NCBI RefSeq assembly: GCF_904831005.1
Contig: NZ_LR882982.1
Span: forward strand, 2,046,001 to 2,110,000
Length of the DNA stretch: 64,000 nt
Reading direction: 5' to 3'
From: Microbacterium hydrocarbonoxydans
GTDB taxonomy: Bacteria; Actinomycetota; Actinomycetes; Actinomycetales; Microbacteriaceae
Every line of letters starts with the position of its first letter. Within the stretch, counting starts at the first letter, position 1. Shown piece after piece: positions 7,687 through 16,482 of this stretch. Under the pieces are notes generated by a model. It was given only the letters and a program-made list of their open reading frames with translations. It made no database searches and was not told where the DNA came from. The position numbers were made by a program, and so were the translations under genes.

Positions 7687-8987
7687 CGGTTCTGTCCCGT
7701 CGCGGTGGTGAGTGCCTGATCCAGATCCCAGACGATGTCTTCAGCATCCTCGAGGCCCACCGAGATCCGGATGAGGTCAGGACGCACGCCGGCCGCCACG
7801 AGCTGTGATTCCGTGAGCTGACGATGGGTGGTGGACGCCGGGTGGATGACGAGCGTGCGCGCGTCACCGATGTTCGCCAGGTGCGAGGCCAGCTGAAGAT
7901 TCTCGATCAGAGTCTCCCCTGCCGCGCGACCGTCGTCGGCTCTGACCCCGAAAGCGAAGACCGAACCGGGGCCGAGCGGGAGGTATTTCGAGGCCCGGGC
8001 GTGGTGCGGGTGCGCGGGAAGCCCTGCCCATGTCACGTATTCGACGCGAGGATCGGAGTCCAACCAGTCTGCGACGATCCTCGCATTCGCGAGGTGCGCG
8101 TCGATGCGCTGCGGGAGCGTCTCGATCCCCTGGAGCAGATTGAAGGCGGACTGCGGGCTCAAGGCCGGCCCGATGTCGCGCAGCTGCTCCGTGCGGAGCT
8201 TGGTGAGGAACCCGTACTCGCCGAAGTTGTCCCACCATCTGATCCCGCCGTACGACTCGACAGGCTCGGTCATCTGCGGGAAGCGCCCGTTGCCCCAGTC
8301 GAAGGTGCCTTTCTCGATCACGACGCCCCCGAGAGTCGTACCGTGCCCGCCGAGGAACTTCGTGACCGAGTGGATGACGATGTCGGCGCCGTGCTCGAGC
8401 GGACGCGCGAGATACGGAGTCGCGAGAGTCGCGTCGACCACGAGCGGCACGCCGGCCGCATGTGCCACTGCGGCCAGCCCTTCGATGTCGGCGATCTCGC
8501 CCGACGGGTTGCCGATCATCTCGACGTAGACGACCTTCGTCTCGGGGCGGATCGCTGCCGCGTAGTCTGCCGGGTCGGTCGAGGCGACGAAGGTCGTCTC
8601 GACTCCGAAACGGCGAAGCGTCACGTCGAGCTGCGTCACCGTGCCGCCGTAGAGCTGCGCGGCGGCGACCACATGATCTCCGGCCCCCACCAGAGCGGCG
8701 AAGGTGATGAACTCCGCGCTCATACCGGACGCGGTCGCGACTGCGCCGATGCCGCCCTCCAGCGATGCGAGACGCTCTTCGAGCGCCGCCACGGTCGGGT
8801 TGCCGATCCGGGAGTAGATGTTGCCGTACTTCTGCAGTGCGAAGAGGTTTCCCGCGTCTGCCGCGTCGTCGAAGACGAACGAGGTCGTCTGATAGATCGG
8901 CACGGCGCGCGCGCCTGTCGCCGCATCCGGCGTGCCGCCGGCGTGGAGTGCCCGCGTGCGGAATCCGAAGCGGTGTTCTTCCGTCAT
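7683..8987 (-). CDS. metY: O-acetylhomoserine sulfhydrylase (aminocarboxypropyltransferase)
   Basis: MetY is a PLP enzyme that makes homocysteine from O-acetylhomoserine and sulfide, the direct sulfhydrylation route to methionine. The 434-residue protein shows the Cys/Met metabolism PLP fold: YSRIGNPTVAALEERLASLEGG near the N-terminus, and the PLP lysine in HSVTKFLGGHG (Lys210). The start at 8987 has GAGGAC seven bases upstream; an ATG five codons earlier overlaps the acs stop and is the alternative. It is coupled to acs on one side and to the CoA-binding protein on the other. Cystathionine gamma-synthase is less likely given the length and the neighbours. Confidence 0.92.
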   Translation of the reverse strand: MTEEHRFGFRTRALHAGGTPDAATGARAVPIYQTTSFVFDDAADAGNLFALQKYGNIYSRIGNPTVAALEERLASLEGGIGAVATASGMSAEFITFAALVGAGDHVVAAAQLYGGTVTQLDVTLRRFGVETTFVASTDPADYAAAIRPETKVVYVEMIGNPSGEIADIEGLAAVAHAAGVPLVVDATLATPYLARPLEHGADIVIHSVTKFLGGHGTTLGGVVIEKGTFDWGNGRFPQMTEPVESYGGIRWWDNFGEYGFLTKLRTEQLRDIGPALSPQSAFNLLQGIETLPQRIDAHLANARIVADWLDSDPRVEYVTWAGLPAHPHHARASKYLPLGPGSVFAFGVRADDGRAAGETLIENLQLASHLANIGDARTLVIHPASTTHRQLTESQLVAAGVRPDLIRISVGLEDAEDIVWDLDQALTTATGQNR

Positions 8988-8998
8988 GTTGGTTGTCC

Positions 8999-10993
8999 TC
9001 ATCCAGCGTTCTCGAGCACGGCGGCGATCTCGTCGACGGCCCAGGGGTTCTGCAGTGATGTCGTATCGCCCAGCGGGACGCTCTCGCGCCCGGCGCGACG
9101 GTCCTGCTCAGCCTCCCACAGCTGCGCGAGCAGCCTGCGCATGATCTTTCCTGACCGGGTCTTCGGCAGGTCCGGCACGACGACGATGTGCTTCGGCTTG
9201 GCGACCGGTCCGATCGCGGTGGCGACCTGCACCTGCAGCTCCGACGTCGACACCTCCGAGCGCCCCGAGGCGGTGACGAAGGCCACGACGGCCTGACCGG
9301 TGACCGGATCGGCGACGCCGGCCGTGCCGGCCTCCCCCACCGTGTCGTGGGCCACGAGCGCGGACTCGATCTCGATCGTCGAGAGCCGATGGCCCGACAC
9401 GTTGACGACGTCGTCGAGGCGTCCGAGGATCCAGATGTATCCGTCGGCGTCCTTCGTCGCACCGTCGCCTGCCACGTAGTAGCCGCCGTGTTCGCCGTGC
9501 CCGGCATACGCCGACCAGTAGGCATCGCGGTACCGCTGCGGGTTTCCCCACACCGTCCGTGCCATCCCCGGCCAGGGACGCCGCACCACGAGGGTTCCCG
9601 ATCGCCCGGGAGCCGCCTCATCGCCGTTCGCATCGACCACGGTCGCGTCGATGCCGGGCAGCGGCACCGACGCGGAGCCCGGCTTGAGCGTCGTCACACC
9701 GGGCAGAGGAGCGATCATCGCAGCACCGGTCTCGGACTGCCACCAGGTGTCGACCACCGGGAGTTCGTCCCGACCGAAGTTGCGGCGGAACCAGATCCAG
9801 GCCTCGGGATTGATGGCTTCGCCGACGGTGCCGAGCAGCCGCAGCGTCGACAGATCGTGATCCCCCGGCAGCTCTGCGCCGAACCACGTCATGAAGGTGC
9901 GGATGAGCGTGGGCGCGGTGTAGTACACGGTCACGCCGTAGCGCTCGATGATCTCGAGGTGTCGCTCGCGGTGGGGGGTGTCGGGAGTCCCCTCGTAGAT
10001 CACCTGGGTCAGGCCGTTCGAGAGCGGACCGTAGATCTCGTACGTGTGCGCCGTGACCCAGGCGAGATCGGCAGTGCACCAGTGCACATCGTCCGGCTTG
10101 GCGTCGAAGTGAGCCCAGTGCGCCCAGCTCGCGTGCGTCAGGTAGCCGCCTGAGGTGTGGACCAGCCCCTTCGGCTTGCCGGTGGTGCCCGAGGTGTAGA
10201 TGATGAAGAGCGGATGCTCCGCGTCGAAGGACTGAGGCTCGTGCGTCGAGCGGGCGGTGTCGACGAGGTCGTGCCACCATACGTCGCGTCCCTCGGTCCA
10301 GGGTACGTCCTGCCCGGTGCGACGGAGGACGAGCACGTGCTCGAGGTCGGGAAGGTCGGCGGCCGCGATATCAGCCGTCGACTTGACCTCCGTGGCCGTG
10401 CCGCGCCTGAACTGGCCATCGCTCGTCACGAGAAGCTTCGCGCCGGTGTCGATCAGCCGGAATCGTACGGCCTCGGCGGAGAACCCACCGAAGACGAGCG
10501 AGTGCACGGCACCGATCCGCGCGCACGCGAGCGTGATGACGACCGTCTCGATCAGCACGGGCAGGTAGATGACGACGCGGTCGCCGGGCTCGACTCCGAG
10601 TGCGATGAGCGCGTTCGCCGCGCGCGACACCCTGGCCTGGAGATCGGAATACGTCACGGCGGTCCGGTCGCCCGGCTCTCCTTCGAAGTGCAACGCGACC
10701 TTGTCGCCGCGGCCGGCCTCGACGTGGCGGTCGACGCAGTTGTACGCGACGTTGAGCCGTCCGCCGACGAACCATCGTGCGGCGGGAACGGCATCCCCGA
10801 CGGGCGGATCCCATTCGTGAGCCGTGTGCCAGGGCACGACCCAGTCGAGCCGCTCGGCCGCCTGCTCCCAGAATCCGGTGGGATCGGCCGCGGCTCTCGC
10901 ATAGGCCTCCTCCGCCACGTTCGCCTGGTCGGCGAACCCCGCAGGTGCCGGGTACGTGCGCATCTCGTGCAGGCGCGCTTCGGACACCGTCAC
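8999..10993 (-). CDS. acs: Acetyl-CoA synthetase-like acyl-CoA ligase
   Basis: This 664-residue AMP-forming ligase converts acetate (or a close analogue), ATP and CoA to the acyl-CoA. The ACAS N-terminal domain opens the protein; the adenylation motif YTSGTTGKPKG is at about residues 264-274, DTWWQSETGA gives the acetate-pocket tryptophan region, GRLDDVVNVSGHRLS is the hinge, and the C-terminal lysine of PKTRSGKIMRR (about 617) is the usual acetylation site. The GTG start overlaps the permease stop codon (GTGA). Acetate is the default substrate, but sitting behind a sulfonate-type transporter it might activate sulfoacetate or another small acid; the sequence alone does not decide. Confidence 0.93.
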   Translation of the reverse strand: MTVSEARLHEMRTYPAPAGFADQANVAEEAYARAAADPTGFWEQAAERLDWVVPWHTAHEWDPPVGDAVPAARWFVGGRLNVAYNCVDRHVEAGRGDKVALHFEGEPGDRTAVTYSDLQARVSRAANALIALGVEPGDRVVIYLPVLIETVVITLACARIGAVHSLVFGGFSAEAVRFRLIDTGAKLLVTSDGQFRRGTATEVKSTADIAAADLPDLEHVLVLRRTGQDVPWTEGRDVWWHDLVDTARSTHEPQSFDAEHPLFIIYTSGTTGKPKGLVHTSGGYLTHASWAHWAHFDAKPDDVHWCTADLAWVTAHTYEIYGPLSNGLTQVIYEGTPDTPHRERHLEIIERYGVTVYYTAPTLIRTFMTWFGAELPGDHDLSTLRLLGTVGEAINPEAWIWFRRNFGRDELPVVDTWWQSETGAAMIAPLPGVTTLKPGSASVPLPGIDATVVDANGDEAAPGRSGTLVVRRPWPGMARTVWGNPQRYRDAYWSAYAGHGEHGGYYVAGDGATKDADGYIWILGRLDDVVNVSGHRLSTIEIESALVAHDTVGEAGTAGVADPVTGQAVVAFVTASGRSEVSTSELQVQVATAIGPVAKPKHIVVVPDLPKTRSGKIMRRLLAQLWEAEQDRRAGRESVPLGDTTSLQNPWAVDEIAAVLENAG

Positions 10994-11850
10994 ACCCACC
11001 GTCGGAGCAGGTACTTCTCGACCAGCACGAGAAGCGCGTTGGTGATGGTGCCCAGAACCGCGAGCAGGACGATCGACAGGATGATCCTGTCCACTCGTCC
11101 ACTGTTCTGCGAGTCGGTGAGCAGGAATCCCAGTCCCATCGACGACGCGATCAGCTCTGCGGCGACGAGGAACAGCCAGGCCTGCGCGAGCGCGAGCCGA
11201 AGACCCGCGACCACCGACGGCACGACGGCGGGCAGCTGCACGGTACGGAACAGCGACCAGCCCCGGAGGCTGAACGAGCGTCCTGCTTCGACGAGCTGGG
11301 GGTCGACGTGTCGGAGCGCCGATGCGACGGTCGTGTACACCGGGAAGAACGCGCCGATCGCGATCAGCGTCACCTTGGACTCCTCGCCGATCTGCATCCA
11401 GAGGATCAGCAGCGGCACCCACGCCAGCGATGGCACTGCACGGACTGCGGAGAGCGTGGGACTGAGCAGCACGTCGCCGATCCGCGAGAGCCCGACGATG
11501 CCCGCGATCGCGAGCCCGATCACGGATCCGATCGCGAAGCCGAGCAGCACCCGCTGCACCGAGATCGCGATGTGCGTCCAGAGGAGCCCGCGCTCGGCCA
11601 GTTCGACACCGGCCGCGACGACCGCTTCCGGAGACGGCAGCAGGTAGGGCGCCACGACTCCGGTGGCCGTCACGAGCTGCCAGGCGACCACGATGAGGAG
11701 CGGAAGCAGGAGGCCGCCCGTGATGCGTACGGCCGGACGGTCCCACGCGTGGCGCGCGCCCACGTCGGGAACCCGGCGAACTCCACGAGCGGCGTCGAGC
11801 GCCTCCCGTGCGTCTGCGGGCACCACCACGCGCTCGTCGGGAAGGCTCAC
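10990..11850 (-). CDS. ABC transporter permease, nitrate/sulfonate/taurine type
   Basis: A 286-residue inner-membrane permease of the SsuC/TauC class with about six membrane helices. The cytoplasmic EAA loop that docks on the ATPase is visible as EAGRSFSLRGWSLFRTVQLP (about residues 175-194), followed by SVVAGLRLALAQAW. The first 35 residues are a polar N-terminal extension. It overlaps the binding-protein gene by four bases at its start and acs by four bases at its stop, so all three are translationally coupled. Substrate class rests on family resemblance of the whole transporter; aliphatic sulfonate, taurine or a related anion are all possible. Confidence 0.88.
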   Translation of the reverse strand: MSLPDERVVVPADAREALDAARGVRRVPDVGARHAWDRPAVRITGGLLLPLLIVVAWQLVTATGVVAPYLLPSPEAVVAAGVELAERGLLWTHIAISVQRVLLGFAIGSVIGLAIAGIVGLSRIGDVLLSPTLSAVRAVPSLAWVPLLILWMQIGEESKVTLIAIGAFFPVYTTVASALRHVDPQLVEAGRSFSLRGWSLFRTVQLPAVVPSVVAGLRLALAQAWLFLVAAELIASSMGLGFLLTDSQNSGRVDRIILSIVLLAVLGTITNALLVLVEKYLLRRWV

Positions 11851-12893
11851 TCGCCCCCGACCGCCTTCTCTGCGAAGGTGGCGTTCACGATCGAGTCGAG
11901 TGCCTTGTCGACCGAGTCCTCGCCACCCTGGACATCACCGGAGTCGACGAGCACGGGAGCGATCTTCTCGAGCACCGCGACCTGATCGTCTCCCGGGATA
12001 CCGCTCACGTCGAGGTTCGAGCGCTCGGTGATCACGGTGTTCGCGACCTCGATGTCGATGCCGGCGACCTCGGCGAGCAGGGCAGCGGTCTCGTCGGGGT
12101 TCTCGAGAGCCCACTCGCGCGCCTGCTCGTAGGCGTCGACGACCGCCTGTGCGAGGTCCGCGTGGTTCTCGATGAAGTCCTCGGTGGCGTTCAGGAATCC
12201 GTAGGTGTTGAAGTCGACGTTGCGGTACACGAGCTGGTCGCCCGATTCGACCTCGGCCGCAGCCATGATCGGGTCGAGACCGGCCCAGGCGTCGACCGAG
12301 CCACCGTCGAGCGCTGCACGCCCGTCTGCGTGCTGGAGGTTCTGCACCTCGACGTCATCGACCGAGAGGCCCGCCTCCTCGAGCGACTGCAGCAGGAAGA
12401 AGTAGGGATCTGTGCCCTTCGTCGCGGCGACGGACTTGCCCGCGAGGTCCTCGACCGAGGTGATCTCGCTGTCGGGACCCACGACGATCGCCGACCACTC
12501 GGGCTGCGAGTAGATGTCGATGACCTGGATGGGCGAGCCGTTCGCGCGGGCGAGGAGCGCGGCCGAACCTGCAGTCGATCCCACATCGATCGACCCGGAG
12601 CGCAGCAGCTCGTTCGCCTTGTTGGAGCCCGCGGACTGCACCCACTCGACATCGACGTCACCGCCGAGGATCTCCTCGAGGATGCCCTGGTCGCGGATCA
12701 CGAGGCTCAGCGGGTTGTAGGTGGCGAAGTCGATCGACAGAGTGTCGGCAGACCACTCGCCGGCTGCAGAGGAGTCGTCCTTCGAGGTGTCGGACGCCGT
12801 GGCGTTCTCACCGGCGACGCAGCCGGATGCGACGAGCATCATCGTCCCGGCGATCGCGATCGCGGGGATGATTCGGCGGGTGATGGTGCTCAT
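11847..12893 (-). CDS. ABC transporter substrate-binding lipoprotein, SsuA/TauA-like
   Basis: A 348-residue exported lipoprotein. The signal peptide ends in the lipobox VASGC with the lipidated Cys25, followed by a flexible acidic linker. The mature part follows the NMT1/SsuA periplasmic-binding pattern: FATYNPLSLVIRDQG, then SGSIDVGSTAGSAALLARANG (the anion-contacting segment), EDLAGKSVAATKGTDPYFFL, and DAWAGLDPIMAAAE. This class binds small sulfonates, taurine, nitrate or thiamin precursors. It sits between the ATPase gene (four-base overlap) and the permease gene, giving a complete importer. I cannot assign the ligand more narrowly. Confidence 0.88.
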   Translation of the reverse strand: MSTITRRIIPAIAIAGTMMLVASGCVAGENATASDTSKDDSSAAGEWSADTLSIDFATYNPLSLVIRDQGILEEILGGDVDVEWVQSAGSNKANELLRSGSIDVGSTAGSAALLARANGSPIQVIDIYSQPEWSAIVVGPDSEITSVEDLAGKSVAATKGTDPYFFLLQSLEEAGLSVDDVEVQNLQHADGRAALDGGSVDAWAGLDPIMAAAEVESGDQLVYRNVDFNTYGFLNATEDFIENHADLAQAVVDAYEQAREWALENPDETAALLAEVAGIDIEVANTVITERSNLDVSGIPGDDQVAVLEKIAPVLVDSGDVQGGEDSVDKALDSIVNATFAEKAVGGE

Positions 12894-13744
12894 CGGGTCT
12901 CCTCGGTGGCGGTGCTGTGGTGGGTGTCGACGCCGAGCCCCTCGAGGAGCTCGGCACGGAGGTCGGCGAGACCGCGATCGGCGCGATCTCGGGGTCGGAT
13001 GCCGGGAACGGTGACGGTGCGGGCGATGGACGGTGCGTCCGTCTCGGCGTCGCCGACCAGCGTGCGCAGCAGCAGCACGCGATCGGCGAGGTAGAGCGCC
13101 TCCTCGACGTCGTGGGTGACGAGCAGGACGGTAGTGGGCTCTGCGGCGTGGATCTTCAGGAGGAGATCGTGCATCCGCAGGCGTGTCAGTGCGTCGAGAG
13201 CGCCGAAAGGCTCGTCGAGAAGCAGAACTCCGGGGTTGCGGGCGAGCGCGCGGGCGAGAGACGCGCGCTGCGCCATCCCGCCGGACACCTCACGGGGGCG
13301 CTGGTCTGCGGCCTGCTCGAGACCGACGAGCTCGAGCAGCTCGCGCACGCGTTCGCGTCCTTCGCGTCGAGCGGTGCCGCGGCGAAGCCCGAGCTCGACG
13401 TTCTGCGCGATGGTCCGCCACGGAAGCAACCGGGGTTCCTGAAACGCGATCGCCGTACGCTCGTCGACGTCCGCGACGCCCGTGTCATCGAGCAGGATGC
13501 TGCCGCTCGTAGGCGCGTCGAGCCCACCGACCAGGCGAAGGAGCGTGGACTTGCCGCATCCGGACGGTCCGACGATCGCGACGATCTCGCCGGCCGCGAC
13601 CTCGACGTCGACAGCACGGAGAACGTCTCGACGACCGCGCGCGAGGGGGAAGCTCCGTTCCACCCCGTGCAGGTGCACGGGCTGAGCGGCGCCGGCGACC
13701 GCCGGACCGCGCGCCGTGGAGGGCGCCGAGAGCAGAGAGGTCAT
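12890..13744 (-). CDS. ABC transporter ATP-binding protein, SsuB/TauB-like
   Basis: The 284-residue ATPase of the importer. Walker A GPSGCGKST is at 59-67, the Q-loop follows in AFQEPRLLPW, the ABC signature reads VSGGMAQRASLARAL, Walker B is VLLLDEPFGALD, and the H-loop is LLVTHDVEEALYLADR, all typical of the nitrate/sulfonate family. The start at 13744 (MTSLLSAP) is preferred over an in-frame ATG eight codons upstream; CAGCAT six bases before it is a weak -10 match. This is the first gene of the six-gene module, which runs without a gap larger than a few bases through acs and metY to the CoA-binding protein. Confidence 0.9.
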   Translation of the reverse strand: MTSLLSAPSTARGPAVAGAAQPVHLHGVERSFPLARGRRDVLRAVDVEVAAGEIVAIVGPSGCGKSTLLRLVGGLDAPTSGSILLDDTGVADVDERTAIAFQEPRLLPWRTIAQNVELGLRRGTARREGRERVRELLELVGLEQAADQRPREVSGGMAQRASLARALARNPGVLLLDEPFGALDALTRLRMHDLLLKIHAAEPTTVLLVTHDVEEALYLADRVLLLRTLVGDAETDAPSIARTVTVPGIRPRDRADRGLADLRAELLEGLGVDTHHSTATEETR

Positions 13745-13839
13745 ACGCCCATGCTGTCCACACTGCACGGATGTGACGAATGCGCACGTAATGTTCGGTC
13801 ACGGAACGCGCCGCGGGCGCTGCAGAGCGCGGATACGCG

Positions 13840-13875
13840 GAACGGGCCGCCACCCCGGAGGATGACGGCCCGTTC
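13840..13875 (-). terminator. Terminator hairpin after rpsA
   Basis: GAACGGGCCG and CGGCCCGTTC form a perfect 10-base stem with a 16-base loop. It starts 12 bases past the rpsA stop codon. No T-run follows on the minus strand. Confidence 0.55.
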
Positions 13876-13887
13876 AGAGCGTGATGC

Positions 13888-15342
13888 TTAAGCGTTGCCG
13901 CCCGACAGCTTCTCGCGCAGAGCCGCGAGAGCCTCGTCGTCAGCGAGCGTGCCCGCGCCTGCGGCCTCGCTCGAGAAGACCTGGCCGCCGAAGTCGTCGC
14001 CAGCGGCCGCCTCGGCCTCGGCTGCCTTGGCAACCTGAGCCTTGTGGGCCTCCCAGCGAGCCTGGGCTGCAGCGTACTCCTGCTCCCATGCCTCGCGCTG
14101 GGTGTCGAAGCCTTCCTTCCACGCACCGGTCTCGGGGTCGAAGCCCTCCGGGTACTTGTACTCGCCGGCCTCGTCGTACTCGGCGAGCATTCCGTAGAGC
14201 GCCGGGTCGAACTCGGTGCCGTTGACGTCGACGGCCTCGTTCGCCTGCTTCAGCGAGAGCGAGATGCGGCGACGCTCGAGGTCGATGTCGATGACCTTGA
14301 CGAAGACCTCTTCGCCGACCGACACGACCTGCTCAGCGAGCTCGACGTGCTTGCTGGAGAGCTCGGAGATGTGGACGAGGCCCTCGATACCGTCTGCGAC
14401 GCGCACGAACGCACCGAACGGAACGAGCTTGGTGACCTTACCCGGCGTGACCTGTCCGATCGCGTGGGTACGGGCGAAGACCTGCCACGGGTCCTCCTGC
14501 GTCGCCTTCAGCGACAGGGAGACGCGCTCGCGGTCGAGGTCGACCTCGAGGATCTCGACGGTGACCTCCTGGCCGACCTCGACGACCTCGGAGGCGTGCT
14601 CGATGTGCTTCCAGGACAGCTCGGAGACGTGCACGAGGCCGTCCACGCCGCCCAGGTCGACGAATGCACCGAAGTTGACGATCGACGACACGACACCCTT
14701 GCGGACCTGACCCTTGTGCAGGTTGTTCAGGAACGTGGTGCGCGACTCCGACTGCGTCTGCTCGAGCAGCGCACGGCGGCTGAGCACGACGTTGTTGCGG
14801 TTCTTGTCGAGCTCGAGGATCTTCGCCTCGATCTCCTGACCGAGGTACGGCGTGAGGTCGCGGACGCGGCGCAGCTCGATGAGCGAGGCCGGCAGGAAGC
14901 CACGGAGGCCGATGTCGACGATGAGTCCACCCTTGACGACCTCGATGACCGTACCGGTGACGACGCCGTCGTTCTCCTTGATCTTCTCGACGTCTCCCCA
15001 GGCACGCTCGTACTGAGCACGCTTCTTGGAGAGGATCAGACGGCCTTCCTTGTCCTCCTTCTGGAGAACCAGGGCCTCGACCTCGTCGCCGACCTTGACG
15101 ACCTCGTTGGGGTCGACGTCGTGCTTGATCGAGAGCTCGCGGGAGGGGATGACACCCTCGGTCTTGTATCCGACATCGAGCAGGACCTCATCGCGGTCGA
15201 TCTTGACGATCGTGCCTTCGATGATGTCGCCGTCGTTGAAGAACTTCAGGGTCTTCTCGACCGCGGCCAGGAAGTCCTCAGCAGATCCGATGTCGTTGAT
15301 GGCGACCTGCTTGGTGGCCGGGGCGGTCGTTGCGGTAGTCAT
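13888..15342 (-). CDS. rpsA: 30S ribosomal protein S1
   Basis: S1 binds mRNA on the small ribosomal subunit and helps initiation. The 484-residue protein has four S1 RNA-binding domains, at about 36-107, 124-190, 207-279 and 292-364, the usual actinobacterial number, and an acidic, Ala/Glu-rich C-terminal tail of about 120 residues. The third and fourth domains carry the best motifs (NFGAFVDLGGVDGLVHVSELSW, PFGAFVRVADGIEGLVHISELS). The ATG at 15342 has AAGGAC at a normal distance. An upstream candidate promoter (CTGAAC, 18 bases, TATGCA) would give a leader of roughly 100 bases in the 203-base divergent gap shared with the exonuclease gene. Confidence 0.97.
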   Translation of the reverse strand: MTTATTAPATKQVAINDIGSAEDFLAAVEKTLKFFNDGDIIEGTIVKIDRDEVLLDVGYKTEGVIPSRELSIKHDVDPNEVVKVGDEVEALVLQKEDKEGRLILSKKRAQYERAWGDVEKIKENDGVVTGTVIEVVKGGLIVDIGLRGFLPASLIELRRVRDLTPYLGQEIEAKILELDKNRNNVVLSRRALLEQTQSESRTTFLNNLHKGQVRKGVVSSIVNFGAFVDLGGVDGLVHVSELSWKHIEHASEVVEVGQEVTVEILEVDLDRERVSLSLKATQEDPWQVFARTHAIGQVTPGKVTKLVPFGAFVRVADGIEGLVHISELSSKHVELAEQVVSVGEEVFVKVIDIDLERRRISLSLKQANEAVDVNGTEFDPALYGMLAEYDEAGEYKYPEGFDPETGAWKEGFDTQREAWEQEYAAAQARWEAHKAQVAKAAEAEAAAGDDFGGQVFSSEAAGAGTLADDEALAALREKLSGGNA

Positions 15343-15533
15343 GTAGTGGGTTGTCCTTGTGAATGGAGACTCGGGCTGAGGGCTCCGGCCGCGCACGACC
15401 GATCACGAGCTCTGCAGCGATTGATTTGGTTTCTGCCACGCGGGCATGCATAGGCACGCCACGAGTGACAGTTCAGGCTATCAGATCTCGGGCCGATCGA
15501 TGGATCGAATATCGCACGCGACCCGCGCGCTGT

Positions 15534-15539
15534 CAGACT
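15534..15539 (+). promoter_or_regulatory. Candidate -10 element of the exonuclease gene
   Basis: CAGACT, six bases before the ATG at 15546; it differs from the recurrent TAGACT only at the first base. Confidence 0.35.
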
Positions 15540-15545
15540 GTGCAC

Positions 15546-16481
15546 ATGCCCCGCGCCGACAAGCTCCTCCTGCTCGACACCGCCAGCCTGTACTTCCGGG
15601 CCTTCTACGGAGTGCCCGACAAGGTCACGGCACCTGACGGCTCCCCGATCAATGCCGCGCGTGGCCTCCTCGACATCATCGCGAAGCTCGTCACACTGTA
15701 CGAGCCGACGCACGTGGTCGCCTGCTGGGACGACGACTGGCGCCCGCAGTGGCGGGTCGACCTGATCCCCAGCTACAAGTCGCATCGGGTGGTCGAGGTC
15801 GTCCCCGCCGGCCCGGATGTCGAAGAGGTGCCGGATCCGCTCGAGGCGCAGATCCCGTTGATCCGTCAGACCCTCGACGCGTTGCGCATCCCGATCATCG
15901 GCGTCGCCGAGCACGAGGCCGACGACGTGATCGGGACCCTCGCGACTCACGCATCGATGCCGGTCGACATCGTCACGGGCGACCGCGACCTGTTCCAACT
16001 CGTCGACGACGCGCAGAACGTGCGGGTCATCTATACGGCGCGCGGAATGAGCAACCTCGAGATCGTCACCGATGCGGTCGTCGTCGCCAAGTACGGGGTC
16101 CTGCCGAGCCAGTATGCGGATTTCGCGACGATGCGCGGCGATGCGTCGGACGGTCTGCCGGGCGTGGCGGGCGTCGGAGAGAAGACCGCGGCGACACTCC
16201 TTCAGGCGCATGGGGATCTCGTCGGCATCCGTGCGGCGGCGGAAGCAGGTGAAGGGATGAGCGCTGGGGTCCGGGCCAAGGTGCTCGCCGCGTCGCCGTA
16301 CCTCGACGTTGCGCCGACGGTCGTCGCGGTGGCGACGGATCTCGAGATCGCGGCGCCGACCGAGGCCCTGCGCCCGTTGGACCCGTCCGAGGTCGATGCG
16401 GCGACCGCACTCGCGGAGAAGTGGAATCTCGGCGGCTCGATGACCAGGGCCGTCGCGGCGATCGCGACGATCGACGCCTGA
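15546..16481 (+). CDS. Stand-alone 5'-3' exonuclease (FEN-like, PolA exonuclease-domain homologue)
   Basis: A 311-residue structure-specific 5' nuclease without a polymerase domain. The acidic metal ligands sit in LLLDTASLYFRAFYG (near the start), CWDDDWRPQWRVDL, HEADDVIGTLA and VTGDRDLFQLV, and the helix-hairpin-helix DNA grip is GDASDGLPGVAGVGEKTAATLL. It should process 5' flaps such as Okazaki fragment ends. The start at 15546 is the ATG of MPRADKLLLLD. It is divergent from rpsA, a position where I recall the full-length polA in related genomes. Its stop codon is one base from that of the converging PHP gene, with no terminator between them. Confidence 0.92.
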   Translation: MPRADKLLLLDTASLYFRAFYGVPDKVTAPDGSPINAARGLLDIIAKLVTLYEPTHVVACWDDDWRPQWRVDLIPSYKSHRVVEVVPAGPDVEEVPDPLEAQIPLIRQTLDALRIPIIGVAEHEADDVIGTLATHASMPVDIVTGDRDLFQLVDDAQNVRVIYTARGMSNLEIVTDAVVVAKYGVLPSQYADFATMRGDASDGLPGVAGVGEKTAATLLQAHGDLVGIRAAAEAGEGMSAGVRAKVLAASPYLDVAPTVVAVATDLEIAAPTEALRPLDPSEVDAATALAEKWNLGGSMTRAVAAIATIDA

Positions 16482-16482
16482 C

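Noticed and set aside
15497..15508. TCGAT-GG-ATCGA palindrome between rpsA and the exonuclease gene
   Set aside because: Short arms of GATC-type sequence occur often in this genome by composition; no promoter context fits.
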